Assembly (NCBI GenBank): GCA_022447225.1 | Contig: JAKVAZ010000001.1 | Location: 248,001-312,000, forward strand | DNA: 64,000 nt | Direction of reading: 5' to 3' | Source: Fuerstiella sp. | GTDB lineage: Bacteria; Planctomycetota; Planctomycetia; Planctomycetales; Planctomycetaceae | Part shown: piece by piece, positions 54,530 to 63,631 of the stretch | Position numbering within the stretch: the stretch's first letter is position 1 | Layout: the number at the start of each line of letters is the position of its first letter | Notes under the pieces: generated by a model | Seen by the model: only the letters and a program-made list of their open reading frames with translations | What the model was told of the DNA's origin: nothing | The model's database searches: none | Program-made: the position numbers and the translations under genes

Positions 54530-56568
54530 TCGGTGAACCTCCGATTATACAGGAACCATTCCGTCAGCGCCAGCGCACCAGCCAGTGCCGCCAGATAGAA
54601 CCACACAGGTCGTGTCAGCCCGCCGACAGCGATTGTCCCGTTGTGATTGACAGCCTTCAAATGTTCAGCCGGTCGCAGGTCGGATTCGCGCGCATTCGAC
54701 AGATTGACTGCAACGGTTTTCAGCAGTATATCTTTGGCCCGAGGACTGTTCCCTGCTGCACCGGCTGTGTTGGTCGGTGGCGCCACTATTCTGTACAGTC
54801 CGGCTTTATTCAGGGGGCCAATGACGGTTTCGAGATTCGAGGACTCTGTGTCGGCCCTGCGTGCCGGTGTCGCGGCGATCGCTGTTCGATCTCCGTCCGG
54901 ATCAATCAGTTCCAGTTGACGTTTCGGATGTCCGGCCGGTTCACCAGTTGTGGCCTTCTGTATTGAGACGCGTGTCACGTCACCGGTGGCCGGTGTCTGA
55001 GTCAACTCACCGCTGGTTCCGGTGAACCAGCTCAAAGCATTACTAACCATGATCGGAAACGCTGTACGAAATGCCAGATCACTTTGTTCCAGATTTGTGG
55101 TCAGCAGCAGACAACGACCACTGTCTCGATGCAATTCCACATAGACCGGGTCACCCAAGTCAGTACCTGCCAGCAGATGGCTCGAGCCCACAGCCGTAAC
55201 TTTGCGTGCCTGAGGCATCAGTACGTTGTCCAGACGCACATGTCTCATCAGTGCAGAGGCTGTGTCCTGTCTGGTAATAATTGGATCGGTCAGTGATTCT
55301 CCCAGTGTCCACAGATCTGTGCTTTGTACAGGGTCAATGACAAGCACATCACCCGAAGGGACATTCGACGGAGTCAGTTGATGCAGTACGAGGAGTGTGT
55401 TCTGAGGCCACTCGGCGGGGAGTTTCTTAGCGACTTCGATCTCCACCAGCGGGCTGGCTTCGAAGACTTTCTGCAGAAACAGGTTTCCCGGAGATACAAT
55501 CAGCACCTTCTGTACCTTACGGTTAGGAAGAAGTGCCCGGGCTCTGTCATCGATTGATATACCGTTGAGCGATCGTGTCGGCATCGTCGGTTTACCTTGC
55601 ATTGATCGGCCGGATTTTCTGATTTCTGTCAGTCGGCCGGACAACAGGCCGCCTTCCAGCGATGTTTTTTGGATTGACCGTGTCCAAAGTTCGTTCGGTT
55701 TCAGATTTAGGGGCAGAATGTCGACCGGTAATCCATCCAGTTCCAGTTCCAGTCGACACTCGATTGCGACATCTGATGAATTTCGGACCTGTGACAGAAT
55801 TTCGTAACCAAGCGGATCACTGATACTCCGGCGAACCTGAAACTGTGTAATGCCGATGTTCGAAGCATCCGTTGCGAAAAGATGGAATTGAATCTCCGGT
55901 TTGCTGTGAACAGCAGTCCGTCGGAACCTGTGCGAATCTTCTTCGGTGTTCTTCGTGTCGAACACCTCTGTTTCAGGGGCTGCAGTACATCCGTCGGTCA
56001 GCACAATAATCCGGCCGCGCGGATGTTCACCAGTGAGCTGAATCGCCAAATCAACGGCAGGTTTCAGTTCTGTGGGGCCGGTCAGTGGAACCAGCCGGTC
56101 AAGCGCCCGGTGCAGCGTCGGCAGATGACGGCACATACCGACCAGAACTTCCGGTCTGACTCCTGCTGTTACGATGGCCATTTCATCGTACGCACGGAGT
56201 CCGTTCACTCTGTTGCGGGCATCGCTGAGAGCAGCTGCAAACCGGGTCGGTTTGACGTCAGCAGCGTGCATACTGGCCGATCGATCGATGACCAAAACCT
56301 GGCGTCGTGGTTCCGTCTGTTGCCAGGGCAGATCGGGGTCTGCCACTGCCAGGGCCAGCAGCAGCAGCAGCAGCAGCTGTAGCAGCAGTGACAGCAGATG
56401 TCGGAAAGACTGCCACAGGGACCGCGGCGGCTTTTCTTCGTAAATCTGTTTCCAGAACAGGTTGGTGGACACAGGGATACGGCGCAACCGTACCTTAAGG
56501 AAGTACAGTGCAATGATCGGCACCGCAAATACCAGCCAAAACAAAGCTGCTGAAACACCAGTTGACAA
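54526..56568 (-). CDS. BatA/VWA-domain membrane protein
   Basis: The 680-residue protein opens with the BatA N-terminal motif: a membrane helix (AALFWLVFAVPIIALYFL) then KVRLRRIPVSTNLFWKQ, followed by a second helix (LLSLLLQLLLLLLLALAVAD). The VWA domain has the MIDAS start VIDRSASMHAADVKPTR and TGPTELKPAVDLA and VLTDGCTAAPETE. The C-terminal part is a beta-rich extracytoplasmic region closing with a helix (FYLAALAGALALTEWFLY). BatA-type proteins work with MoxR ATPases and DUF58 proteins, often in stress tolerance or metal insertion; the exact role here is unknown. It is preceded by a 118-base gap with a strong hairpin and overlaps the next VWA gene. Confidence 0.88.
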   Translation of the reverse strand: MSTGVSAALFWLVFAVPIIALYFLKVRLRRIPVSTNLFWKQIYEEKPPRSLWQSFRHLLSLLLQLLLLLLLALAVADPDLPWQQTEPRRQVLVIDRSASMHAADVKPTRFAAALSDARNRVNGLRAYDEMAIVTAGVRPEVLVGMCRHLPTLHRALDRLVPLTGPTELKPAVDLAIQLTGEHPRGRIIVLTDGCTAAPETEVFDTKNTEEDSHRFRRTAVHSKPEIQFHLFATDASNIGITQFQVRRSISDPLGYEILSQVRNSSDVAIECRLELELDGLPVDILPLNLKPNELWTRSIQKTSLEGGLLSGRLTEIRKSGRSMQGKPTMPTRSLNGISIDDRARALLPNRKVQKVLIVSPGNLFLQKVFEASPLVEIEVAKKLPAEWPQNTLLVLHQLTPSNVPSGDVLVIDPVQSTDLWTLGESLTDPIITRQDTASALMRHVRLDNVLMPQARKVTAVGSSHLLAGTDLGDPVYVELHRDSGRCLLLTTNLEQSDLAFRTAFPIMVSNALSWFTGTSGELTQTPATGDVTRVSIQKATTGEPAGHPKRQLELIDPDGDRTAIAATPARRADTESSNLETVIGPLNKAGLYRIVAPPTNTAGAAGNSPRAKDILLKTVAVNLSNARESDLRPAEHLKAVNHNGTIAVGGLTRPVWFYLAALAGALALTEWFLYNRRFTD

Positions 56569-56625
56569 GGTGGTGAGACTTCTTTCTTCAGTAAATGTAT
56601 TCAGATTGCATCAGATGTTAGGGAG

Positions 56626-56654
56626 CACCCGGCGAGGCGTTGCCTCACCGGGTG
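56626..56654 (-). promoter_or_regulatory. 13-bp hairpin inside the MoxR operon
   Basis: CACCCGGCGAGGC (56626-56638) faces GCCTCACCGGGTG (56642-56654) across a three-base loop. The stem is 13 bp with a single C-A mismatch. It lies between DUF58 and the first VWA gene, 32 bases after the DUF58 stop. Without a T-run it is more likely a processing or stability hairpin or an attenuator than a full terminator. Confidence 0.5.
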
Positions 56655-56686
56655 TATCAGTACGCGGTGTCTGAAAATCAGTTGCG

Positions 56687-57583
56687 TTAGATCCTCAATT
56701 CTCTGTTGACATGCGGCGTTCCTGATTCTCGCATCATGTGCATGACAAGATCGTCAAACTTCACCGTACTGGGTGACTGTGTGCAGCCAAGGTTGTAGTT
56801 GCGACAGTAGTTCCGTACGGAGCGCTGATGATCATCAAACAATTGCTTGTATGCCCGTGCATTGCGTTCTGTCACTGTAACTTTGCGCAACGATTCATTT
56901 TCCACGTCATACAGTTCGACATCTCCAAGTAGTTCCGGATTGGCTTCCATCGTACCGTGCAGCTGAAGAACATGACCATCGAACCTGCGGTATCGCAGCT
57001 GGTCCAGTCCGGATTGAAATCCGGATTCGTCAAACAGATCACTCACCACGACCGCGAGTCCTGCACGACGCGTGCGATGGAGCAGTCCCTGTACGGAACG
57101 ACTCAGTGCCGTGTCGGAGTTACTGAACTGCTGTGCTTCCAGGAAACGCATCAGCGGAACAATTCCTGCTTTTCCACGGGTCAGCGGAAACTCACTGATA
57201 ATGTCTTCACTGAATGTCAGTACTGTGATTCGATCCAGATCAGCCAGGGCGATATATGCAAGGGCTGCTACCAGTTGCCGTGCCAGGTTGAACTTGGATG
57301 GTTCACCAAAGCTCATACTGCGTGAACAGTCCAGCATAAAAAAGACCTGCAGGTCCTGTTCTTCCTGAAATCGTTTCAACAGGAGGTCGCCATGTCGGGC
57401 ATAGACATTCCAGTCCAGATATCGAAAGTCATCGCCTGGTGTATATTCTCGGTGACCGGAAAATTCGATTCCGGAACCGGGCTGGGTGGTACGACGCTGA
57501 GCCAGCAGGGATCCACGGAATACCCGCTTCGAGACAATGGACAGATATTCCAGTCGAGTCAGAAAATCGGAAGGGAAAAGCAT
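56687..57583 (-). CDS. DUF58 domain-containing protein
   Basis: The 298-residue soluble protein carries the DUF58 signature GSGIEFSGHREYTPGDDFRYLDWNVYARHGDLLLKRF (landmark; the core being YTPGDDFRYLDW) followed by a VWA-like domain with MIDAS-type FMLDCSRSMSFGEPSK. DUF58 proteins are encoded with MoxR ATPases and VWA proteins in many bacteria and are thought to be part of a chaperone-like assembly at the membrane. The protein lacks membrane segments. It lies 46 bases downstream of the moxR gene on the same strand, and ends before the operon hairpin. Confidence 0.93.
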   Translation of the reverse strand: MLFPSDFLTRLEYLSIVSKRVFRGSLLAQRRTTQPGSGIEFSGHREYTPGDDFRYLDWNVYARHGDLLLKRFQEEQDLQVFFMLDCSRSMSFGEPSKFNLARQLVAALAYIALADLDRITVLTFSEDIISEFPLTRGKAGIVPLMRFLEAQQFSNSDTALSRSVQGLLHRTRRAGLAVVVSDLFDESGFQSGLDQLRYRRFDGHVLQLHGTMEANPELLGDVELYDVENESLRKVTVTERNARAYKQLFDDHQRSVRNYCRNYNLGCTQSPSTVKFDDLVMHMMRESGTPHVNRELRI

Positions 57584-57629
57584 CGGCGGAACTCAATCTG
57601 AACTGCAACAAACAGTTTCCGACAGGAAA

Positions 57630-58652
57630 TCAGGCTGTGAGTGACGCAGTGACCGGAGCGTCTTTCGGGGTATCTGCTATAATCTGACTCAGCACACTGT
57701 CGGTATCGATGCCTTCTGCCTGACCTTCAAAATTCAGGATCATTCGGTGGCGCAGGACGGGTACTGCGATTTCCTGCAGATCTTCCCTGGCAACATGATA
57801 GCGACCGTCCAGGATGGCTTTGATTTTTGCACCCAGAATCATTGCCTGCAGGCCTCGAGGACTGGCGCCGTAGCGCACGAACTGTTTAGTCGCGTCTGCT
57901 GCCATTTCGTGACCGGGATGTGTTGCAAGCACCAGCGCGATGCCATACCGGCGCACTTCGTTGGCAACCGGAATCTGCTGTGACAGTGCTGACATTTCGA
58001 CAATGCGATCACCGGTTACGACTGGTGCCGCATGGAAGCTGTTGGCCTCCGTCGTGCGATCCAGAATTGTTTCCAGGTCCGCAGCAGTAGGAAATGGAAC
58101 CTGCAGTTTGCAGAAGAAACGGTCCAGCTGAGCTTCCGGCAGCGGATAGGTGCCTTCCATTTCGAGAGGGTTTTGAGTGGCCATCACGAAGAACGGCTCC
58201 GTCAAAACGTGTGTCGTTCCGGCAATCGTGACGGAATGTTCCTGCATCGATTCCAGCAGAGCAGACTGCGTTCTGGGAGTCGCGCGATTGATTTCATCAG
58301 CCAGCAGGATGTTGGCAAACAACGGTCCTTTCTGAAACTCAAATACTCTTCCACCATCGGGCGTTTCCATTACCACATTGGTGCCAATCAAATCTGCCGG
58401 CATCAGATCCGGTGTGAACTGAATACGCTGGAACTGCAGATCGAGTGCATTTGCGAGGGTACGCACGGTCAGCGTTTTACCCAGACCTGGCACACCTTCC
58501 AGCAGAACGTGTCCACCGGCGATCAGAGCCGTCAGTGTGTCATCGAGGATTTGCTGCTGTCCAACAATGACTTTTGATATTTCTGACCGCAATCGGTCGA
58601 AGTCTGTGCGAAAATCATCGAGCTTTTGTTTGAGATCGTCACTCACACTCAT
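57630..58652 (-). CDS. MoxR family AAA+ ATPase
   Basis: The 340-residue ATPase shows LLEGVPGLGKTLTVRTLANAL (Walker A GVPGLGKT), NILLADEINRATPRTQSALL (Walker B and MoxR-type DEINR), MQEHSVTIAG, FVMATQNPLEMEGTYPLPEAQ and LDRFFCKLQVPFP, all classical for MoxR (AAA_3). Sensor 2 follows with GASPRGLQAMI. MoxR proteins act as chaperone-like motors that load cofactors or assemble complexes together with VWA-domain proteins. It is the first gene of a four-gene minus-strand operon (MoxR, DUF58, VWA, VWA); the promoter should lie in the 444 bases to its right. Confidence 0.95.
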   Translation of the reverse strand: MSVSDDLKQKLDDFRTDFDRLRSEISKVIVGQQQILDDTLTALIAGGHVLLEGVPGLGKTLTVRTLANALDLQFQRIQFTPDLMPADLIGTNVVMETPDGGRVFEFQKGPLFANILLADEINRATPRTQSALLESMQEHSVTIAGTTHVLTEPFFVMATQNPLEMEGTYPLPEAQLDRFFCKLQVPFPTAADLETILDRTTEANSFHAAPVVTGDRIVEMSALSQQIPVANEVRRYGIALVLATHPGHEMAADATKQFVRYGASPRGLQAMILGAKIKAILDGRYHVAREDLQEIAVPVLRHRMILNFEGQAEGIDTDSVLSQIIADTPKDAPVTASLTA

Positions 58653-59096
58653 CAGCAGCGACTCCTGCGGGATTCTGACACGATTCGTACAGCCGATGCC
58701 GCGGAATCTCAGCGATCCTGGCCACTGTTTGAGGCTGATGCAATGATTCTTGGACCCGCTGATCGCTTTGTCCAGTGATCACCCCTGTGACGAGAGACTG
58801 TTCGGAGACAACGGGATGCTCCTGAATGCCTGAACATCATTGCAGAGACTTTCGAAGTGATAACAAACTGACCTCACCGGGTGGCTCTGCAACACCGGAA
58901 ATTCACAGGAATGAAATTGTTGACAGGCTTTCCTGCAGCACCGGTGGTTGCGGTCCGGGAGTGACACGAACCAATGGCGTTGCATCGATAGGCTGCACGC
59001 AGTCTCCGTTCCAGGTCTCAAACAGGATTTATCACGTTGTTGTGGGTTGCCATCAACAGGTTACCGACAAAGTGTGTCGGGATCTGTATTACTCTG
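58653..59096. other. Intergenic region between moxR and a restriction-enzyme relic
   Basis: The 444 bases hold no recognisable gene; short frames of about 80-105 codons are cysteine- and arginine-rich and unconvincing. Promoters for the MoxR operon (minus) and perhaps for the former gene on the plus strand are expected here. Confidence 0.4.
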
Positions 59097-59650
59097 ATGA
59101 CTACGTCCGAAGTCTCTGGTGCCGAACTGTTACCGAATCCTGATTACGGAATTGAATACTTACTGCGGAAGTTTGATCAGATTTCTGCTCGTGGGTTCGT
59201 GCTAACGCGACGCTTTGGTCACAACGGCGCCGGATATAAGCCCGAAGCACTGCCGGGACTCGTCGAAAACCACGGGCCGATGAAATTGCAGCGAGCGGGT
59301 GGTGCGAACACGCTGCTGTTACTGGATGAGGCTGATGCAATTGGTTACTGGCGGTACGCTGTTCTTACTCATCGATTGAGTGAAAAACATAGTCAGGTCG
59401 TCTTTGCGGGACGCGGACGTGCGCGGTCGCCCTGAATCCGAAGAATTCCGGTACCGATCATTGGTATGGTGTCGCCAGCCAGCAATTGACCGACTGCTTC
59501 GGCTGATGGATGAAGCAGATATTGTCGTTGAACTTCTTATGCACATCGACAGTATCGGTCGTGTCCGCAACCACGGCACAGCATGTCGGACGCGTAAGGA
59601 TCCGTATCCGCAATCCTTACAATGTTTGCTGGGATTTGAGACCAAAATCC
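59097..59650 (+). pseudogene. Frameshifted relic resembling MvaI/BcnI-type restriction endonuclease
   Basis: One frame from ATG 59097 reads DYGIEYLLRKFDQISARGFVL, then TRRFGHNGAGYKPEALPGLVEN. This fits the N-terminal pattern of the MvaI/BcnI family (a 'G-x-G-x-T-L-E-x-L-L-G-I-x-E-N' block). At about 59390-59430 the frame must change by one to continue with ESEEFRYRSLVW and MDEADIVVELLMHID, GRVRNHGTACRTRK, which fits the family's C-terminal 'RNHGTxFRI' block. The central part is shorter than in intact enzymes and the LK catalytic strand is not clear. No methyltransferase gene is nearby. The best explanation is an inactivated, partly deleted restriction gene; a divergent unknown protein is the alternative. 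Confidence 0.45.
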
Positions 59651-59668
59651 GTCCGGTGTTGATGCGTA

Positions 59669-61486
59669 TCAGTACTCACAATTCAGGCCAAACCGGAATG
59701 TGTTCTGATAAAAATGGCCGCGTTTCACCCTAACGGTCGGAAACAGCCCTGCCCGCGGATTTGACGCCCAGTTAATTGAGCCCTGCGGCTCCGCGACTTC
59801 GCCGATCCACAGAAACGACCAGCCCAGTTGCAGGCTTGAGTGCTCAAGGCACTTGATATCCCGAAGAACAGGAACTCGGTTGAACAGCGGCAGTTGAGCG
59901 GTGATGTTCTGCTCGAACATGGGTGACAAGTGCATTCCGCCATCCCTGTCCTGGAACGCATTCTCAGTCAGGCTGCCATTCGTGACAGTTGTGTCGAACA
60001 TGTCCTGCAGGATCGTTGGATCCAGCTCATCAACAGTTGATGTGTCCCCAATATTGTCGCCCTGCAGCCGAATGCGTTCTTCATTAAACAGGGCTCCGGC
60101 ACGTGTTGAGCCCCAAATCCTGGCGCCACCGGTCTTTGCGATATCATAACTAAAGCCGAATTCGGGACCTCCAAGCTTAGTCTCGACCTGACTGTACGCA
60201 AAAGACCTTATCAGCATCTGGGGATACGGGTTGAGCCGAGTGAATGATATGTCTCCACCCGTTCCTGTTCCCGTTCCATCTCCTGTTCCCGTTCCATCTC
60301 CTGTTCCCGTTCCATCTCCTGTTCCCGTTCCAGCACCTGTTCCCGTTCCAGCACCTGTTCCGGTGCCGGATTGTTCCCCAAGTTCATCGATCAGAAAATC
60401 GCCATCGTTGTCTATCAGATCAATCTGGCCGATGCTCAGTGTCTGGTCATATTCGAGCCCTGAAGAGACTCCATTGAAGTGAAATCCTTCTTTGATTTGC
60501 ATGAACCGTCCACCGAACAGTCCGCGGAACTGAATATTACCTTGCCGGAACATTGGAGCGGTTTCGAAGTGTACACCCGCACCAAAGGTTTCCACACTGT
60601 GACGCACGATGAAATCGAGGTCGAAAAACTGGTTCACTCCTTCAAGAAGCACGCCGTTCTGTAATGGAAGGTCGGGAAGAACCAGAAGAGTGCGTTCAAG
60701 GATATCGCTTGCACTGCCCCGAGGGTCAAATTCTTCCTCCGGATCAAACTCGCCGCCGGTCCGAAGGATTTCGTTATCAAGGATCCTTGTTTCGACAATT
60801 TCTCGGTCAGAAGTATTTCGCAGATTGGTCAGGGGGATCGGCCCCATGATTCCACCTGTTGCCTCTAAGAACAGCGCATCGATTTCATCGATCGACCTGC
60901 GGGCAGCTTCCACAACCTTACGACGATCAAATACGGCGACCTTGTTGGGAGTAAACATTCCGTTCACGCCGATTCGCCATCCTTCAGGACTTGAAACAAT
61001 TGTGCTTAAACGTAAGCCGTCTGTTTGTACTCTGGGCACCTGGCCCATTTGTAGTGGATAGCCTATTGCAGCTACGACTGCTTCAACATCTGTGCTACCG
61101 AAATTATCCAGCTGGATCGTGGTGATTGCGTTGGGGTCTCCAACAAACCCACCGAAGTCCCGAACCGTACTCCGCAGCCATTCCACCTGCACGTCGAACT
61201 TATATTTGCCGCGCCGCTCAAAGTGGCTGATAGTGTCGCGAAACCACAGGCCATCGGAATTGACGTGTTGTTCCATCCTGTTTTCAAACGGTGACATGCG
61301 CGGGTATGACTGAAACGCCGGCGGCATTCCCTGATAGTCAATTGCCGAATATCCATTTGTTCCGGTATTGAACGCCGGATACCCGCTGTTGGGGACGCCG
61401 GAGATCACCTGCGCAACGCCGCTGGCTGACATAATGATTGCCAGCATTAACGGCAAAACGCTTTTCAGACGGTGCCAAATCCGCAT
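59669..61486 (-). CDS. BBP7 family outer-membrane beta-barrel protein
   Basis: The ATG at 61486 gives a signal peptide (RIWHRLKSVLPLMLAIIMSASG) and about 605 residues; the open frame continues to 61573. The amphipathic strand-rich sequence, ending in FGLNCEY with a C-terminal aromatic, and the segments FDVQVEWLRSTV, EFGFSYDIAKTGGARIWGS and LQLGWSFLWIGEVAEP match the planctomycete BBP7 outer-membrane barrel family. A calcium-loop-like motif DNDGDFLIDE precedes a low-complexity linker of about 38 residues made of GTGTGA/GTGTGD units. That linker is encoded by an 18-bp tandem repeat. Expected place: outer membrane; ligand unknown. It converges with the restriction relic on the other strand. Confidence 0.8.
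   Translation of the reverse strand: MRIWHRLKSVLPLMLAIIMSASGVAQVISGVPNSGYPAFNTGTNGYSAIDYQGMPPAFQSYPRMSPFENRMEQHVNSDGLWFRDTISHFERRGKYKFDVQVEWLRSTVRDFGGFVGDPNAITTIQLDNFGSTDVEAVVAAIGYPLQMGQVPRVQTDGLRLSTIVSSPEGWRIGVNGMFTPNKVAVFDRRKVVEAARRSIDEIDALFLEATGGIMGPIPLTNLRNTSDREIVETRILDNEILRTGGEFDPEEEFDPRGSASDILERTLLVLPDLPLQNGVLLEGVNQFFDLDFIVRHSVETFGAGVHFETAPMFRQGNIQFRGLFGGRFMQIKEGFHFNGVSSGLEYDQTLSIGQIDLIDNDGDFLIDELGEQSGTGTGAGTGTGAGTGTGDGTGTGDGTGTGDGTGTGTGGDISFTRLNPYPQMLIRSFAYSQVETKLGGPEFGFSYDIAKTGGARIWGSTRAGALFNEERIRLQGDNIGDTSTVDELDPTILQDMFDTTVTNGSLTENAFQDRDGGMHLSPMFEQNITAQLPLFNRVPVLRDIKCLEHSSLQLGWSFLWIGEVAEPQGSINWASNPRAGLFPTVRVKRGHFYQNTFRFGLNCEY
60264..60371. repeat. 18-bp tandem repeat, six copies, inside the BBP7 gene
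   Basis: On the plus strand three copies of CCTGTTCCCGTTCCATCT are followed by two ending in CAGCA and one diverged copy. The unit length is a multiple of three, so copy-number changes would keep the BBP7 frame and only alter the number of Gly-Thr-Gly-Thr-Gly-Asp/Ala units. Confidence 0.85.
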
Positions 61487-62064
61487 TGATCTACCCTTCA
61501 CAAGCCACAGTTTCTTCTGGCTCTTACCGTGATGCGCCGCCTCTGCCGACACGGAACGGAAGTCCGAGCGCATTGATACGGTCTGGTGGGTAGTATCGGT
61601 CAGGGAATTTGTGGAACTGTAGGGATTGTTTTGGTCGTGATGTTTTTTCCGTTAATGACGGTCTGCACTCTCTGTTGAATGCCACTCAGCTGCGGGTGTT
61701 TGTTTGCGGGGGACATCACGACTCCGATGTCCCACTACTCTGATTGTCATGCATTCCGGCAGTTTCTGCCGTGTCGACTGTTTTGATGATTTCTTGTGAC
61801 ACGAGTATATGAGGATCTGCACATTACGGTGAATTGTCCGCATGAATCAAATCGGTTGTCTATGTTCAGACGTGGCGCCGGTACAGCCCTTTATGCCTCA
61901 CGGTATGAATCAACCGGGCAGGCGTGCTTTGTGGACACAGGACACCGACCTGGTTGATTGAAATACCGGAGCAGCGCAAACCGTGTCGTATTTGGCAACG
62001 GGCGGCCGTATTTTCTTCAGCAGAGAGGCAGAGAGTCAGTCGAAAGTTGTGACATGTAGGCTGT
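61487..62064. other. Intergenic stretch between BBP7 and UxaA-family genes
   Basis: The 578 bases contain no recognisable gene. The right end borders the hairpin that follows the dehydratase gene; the left end should hold the BBP7 promoter. Sequence around 61620-61660 is T-rich on the plus strand, but no promoter pair can be defended. Confidence 0.4.
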
Positions 62065-62089
62065 CCTGTATTGTGTTGCTGAATACAGG
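62065..62089 (-). terminator. 8-bp perfect hairpin directly after the dehydratase stop codon
   Basis: CCTGTATT (62065-62072) pairs perfectly with AATACAGG (62082-62089), loop nine bases; on the minus strand the stem begins with the first base after the TAG stop. No T-run follows, so the terminator role is tentative. Confidence 0.45.
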
Positions 62090-63631
62090 CTAGAAAACAG
62101 GCCCCGGCAGCCAGGGACAGAATTCGTCGTCGCCGATTCCCTGTGATTCACTCAATGTTCGTTTTCCACTGGCCGTAGCGATGATTCGTTCAAAGATCTG
62201 CTTACCCACATCCTGGACAGACATTCCGTGCAGAATCGTGCCCGCATCAAGATCCATGTCGTCTGACATGCGCTGATACATCGGTGTGTTTGTTGCAACC
62301 TTGATTGTGGGTGATGGTTTGCAGCCAAAACAACTGCCGCGTCCGGTAGTAAAAACCACCACCTGTGCACCGCCGGCGACTTTACCTGTCACGGAGGCCG
62401 GATCAAATCCGGGACTGTCCATAATCACAAAACCGCGTTCTGTTACCGGCTCTGCGTAGCGGTACACGGCACGCAGTGGTGATGTCCCGGCTTTAGCGAT
62501 GGCTCCGAGCGATTTTTCATAAATCGTCGTCAGTCCCCCTTTCTTGTTACCGACAGAGGGATTGTTGTCGATCGTCACTCCATTGCGTTGCGCGTAGTCT
62601 TCCCACCAGTGAATTCGTGCCAGCAGCTGTTCGCCCACTTCCCGGCTGACAGCCCTCCGGGTCATCAGGTGTTCGGCTCCGTACATCTCCGGTGTTTCAG
62701 AAATAATCGCAGTTCCGCCGCAAGCCACCAGCATGTCTGCTGCGACCCCCACGGCCGGATTGGCGGTGATGCCGCTGTTTCCGTCACTGCCACCACATTC
62801 CAGGGCGACTTTCAGTTCAGAGACCGGAATTGGCTGCCGGGTCACATCGTTAGCCATCGGCAGTAGGTCACGTAAAACTCCGGTCGCCCGATCGACGGTT
62901 CTGCGGATGCCGCCAATCTCCTGGATATTCATCACCATCGGGCCAGGCTCGTCCGCCACAGGTCCCGAACCACCCAGCTGGACAAGTCCATGCTGTTGCT
63001 GCAGATAATCGGCCTGGGCAGTTTCACAGCCGAGTCCCAGTACCAGACTGGCAGCAACATTTGGATGTTTGGCAAATCCTGCCAGAGTTCGATTGAGCTG
63101 GTGATGATCGGAATCACCGAATGCCATCGCACAACCCGCTTTATGAACCAGTGGCACAATTCCATCGATGTTGGGATAATCGGCCAGATCTGTCTGAGCA
63201 AGCTCTTGGGCTACATACCGGGCTGTCGTCGCAGAGCAGTTCACCGTGCTGACGATTGCCAGATAGTTGCGAGTGCCGCATCGGCCATCATGACGTCGGT
63301 AGCCTTGAAATGTGCGTGGCTCAGCTGCCGGGAGTTCACGAACTTCGGTTCCAAACTCGAACTCCAAACCGGGTTTGGTTGCCTGTACGTTGTGGACGTG
63401 GATCCAGTCTCCGGCTGCGATGGGTTCAGACGCATAACCGATTTTTTGACCGAATTTGACAATCGGTTCTCCCTGGGGGATTTCGTCAATCGCGATTTTA
63501 TGGCCGGCCGGAATATCGGCGACAGCCGAAACGCGACATTCTCCCGTGGAGACATTGGAACCGGCCTGCAGCGACACAGTTACCACGGCAGTGTTGTCAG
63601 CAGCATGCAGACGGAGAATGGAATCAGTCAC
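62090..63631 (-). CDS. UxaA family altronate/galactarate-type dehydratase
   Basis: The 513-residue protein has an N-terminal SAF-like domain (ILRLHAADNTAVVTVSLQAG, ADIPAGHKIAIDEI) and the large UxaA/GarD core: GYRRHDGRCGTRNYLAIVST, VHKAGCAMAFGDSDHHQ, LVLGLGCETAQ, ALECGGSDGNSGITANPAVG, SETPEMYGAEHLM, NKKGGLTTIYEKSLG, and TTGRGSCFGCKPSPTIKVATN. Such iron-dependent enzymes dehydrate sugar acids (altronate, galactarate, arabinonate-type) to 2-keto-3-deoxy acids. Several conserved cysteines and histidines for the metal centre are present. It is not next to other sugar-acid genes. D-altronate versus galactarate cannot be decided from sequence by eye. Confidence 0.9.
   Translation of the reverse strand: MTDSILRLHAADNTAVVTVSLQAGSNVSTGECRVSAVADIPAGHKIAIDEIPQGEPIVKFGQKIGYASEPIAAGDWIHVHNVQATKPGLEFEFGTEVRELPAAEPRTFQGYRRHDGRCGTRNYLAIVSTVNCSATTARYVAQELAQTDLADYPNIDGIVPLVHKAGCAMAFGDSDHHQLNRTLAGFAKHPNVAASLVLGLGCETAQADYLQQQHGLVQLGGSGPVADEPGPMVMNIQEIGGIRRTVDRATGVLRDLLPMANDVTRQPIPVSELKVALECGGSDGNSGITANPAVGVAADMLVACGGTAIISETPEMYGAEHLMTRRAVSREVGEQLLARIHWWEDYAQRNGVTIDNNPSVGNKKGGLTTIYEKSLGAIAKAGTSPLRAVYRYAEPVTERGFVIMDSPGFDPASVTGKVAGGAQVVVFTTGRGSCFGCKPSPTIKVATNTPMYQRMSDDMDLDAGTILHGMSVQDVGKQIFERIIATASGKRTLSESQGIGDDEFCPWLPGPVF

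Noticed and set aside
60231-60482. Pro/Val-rich plus-strand frames over the BBP7 repeat
   Set aside because: They are only the reverse reading of the tandem repeat.
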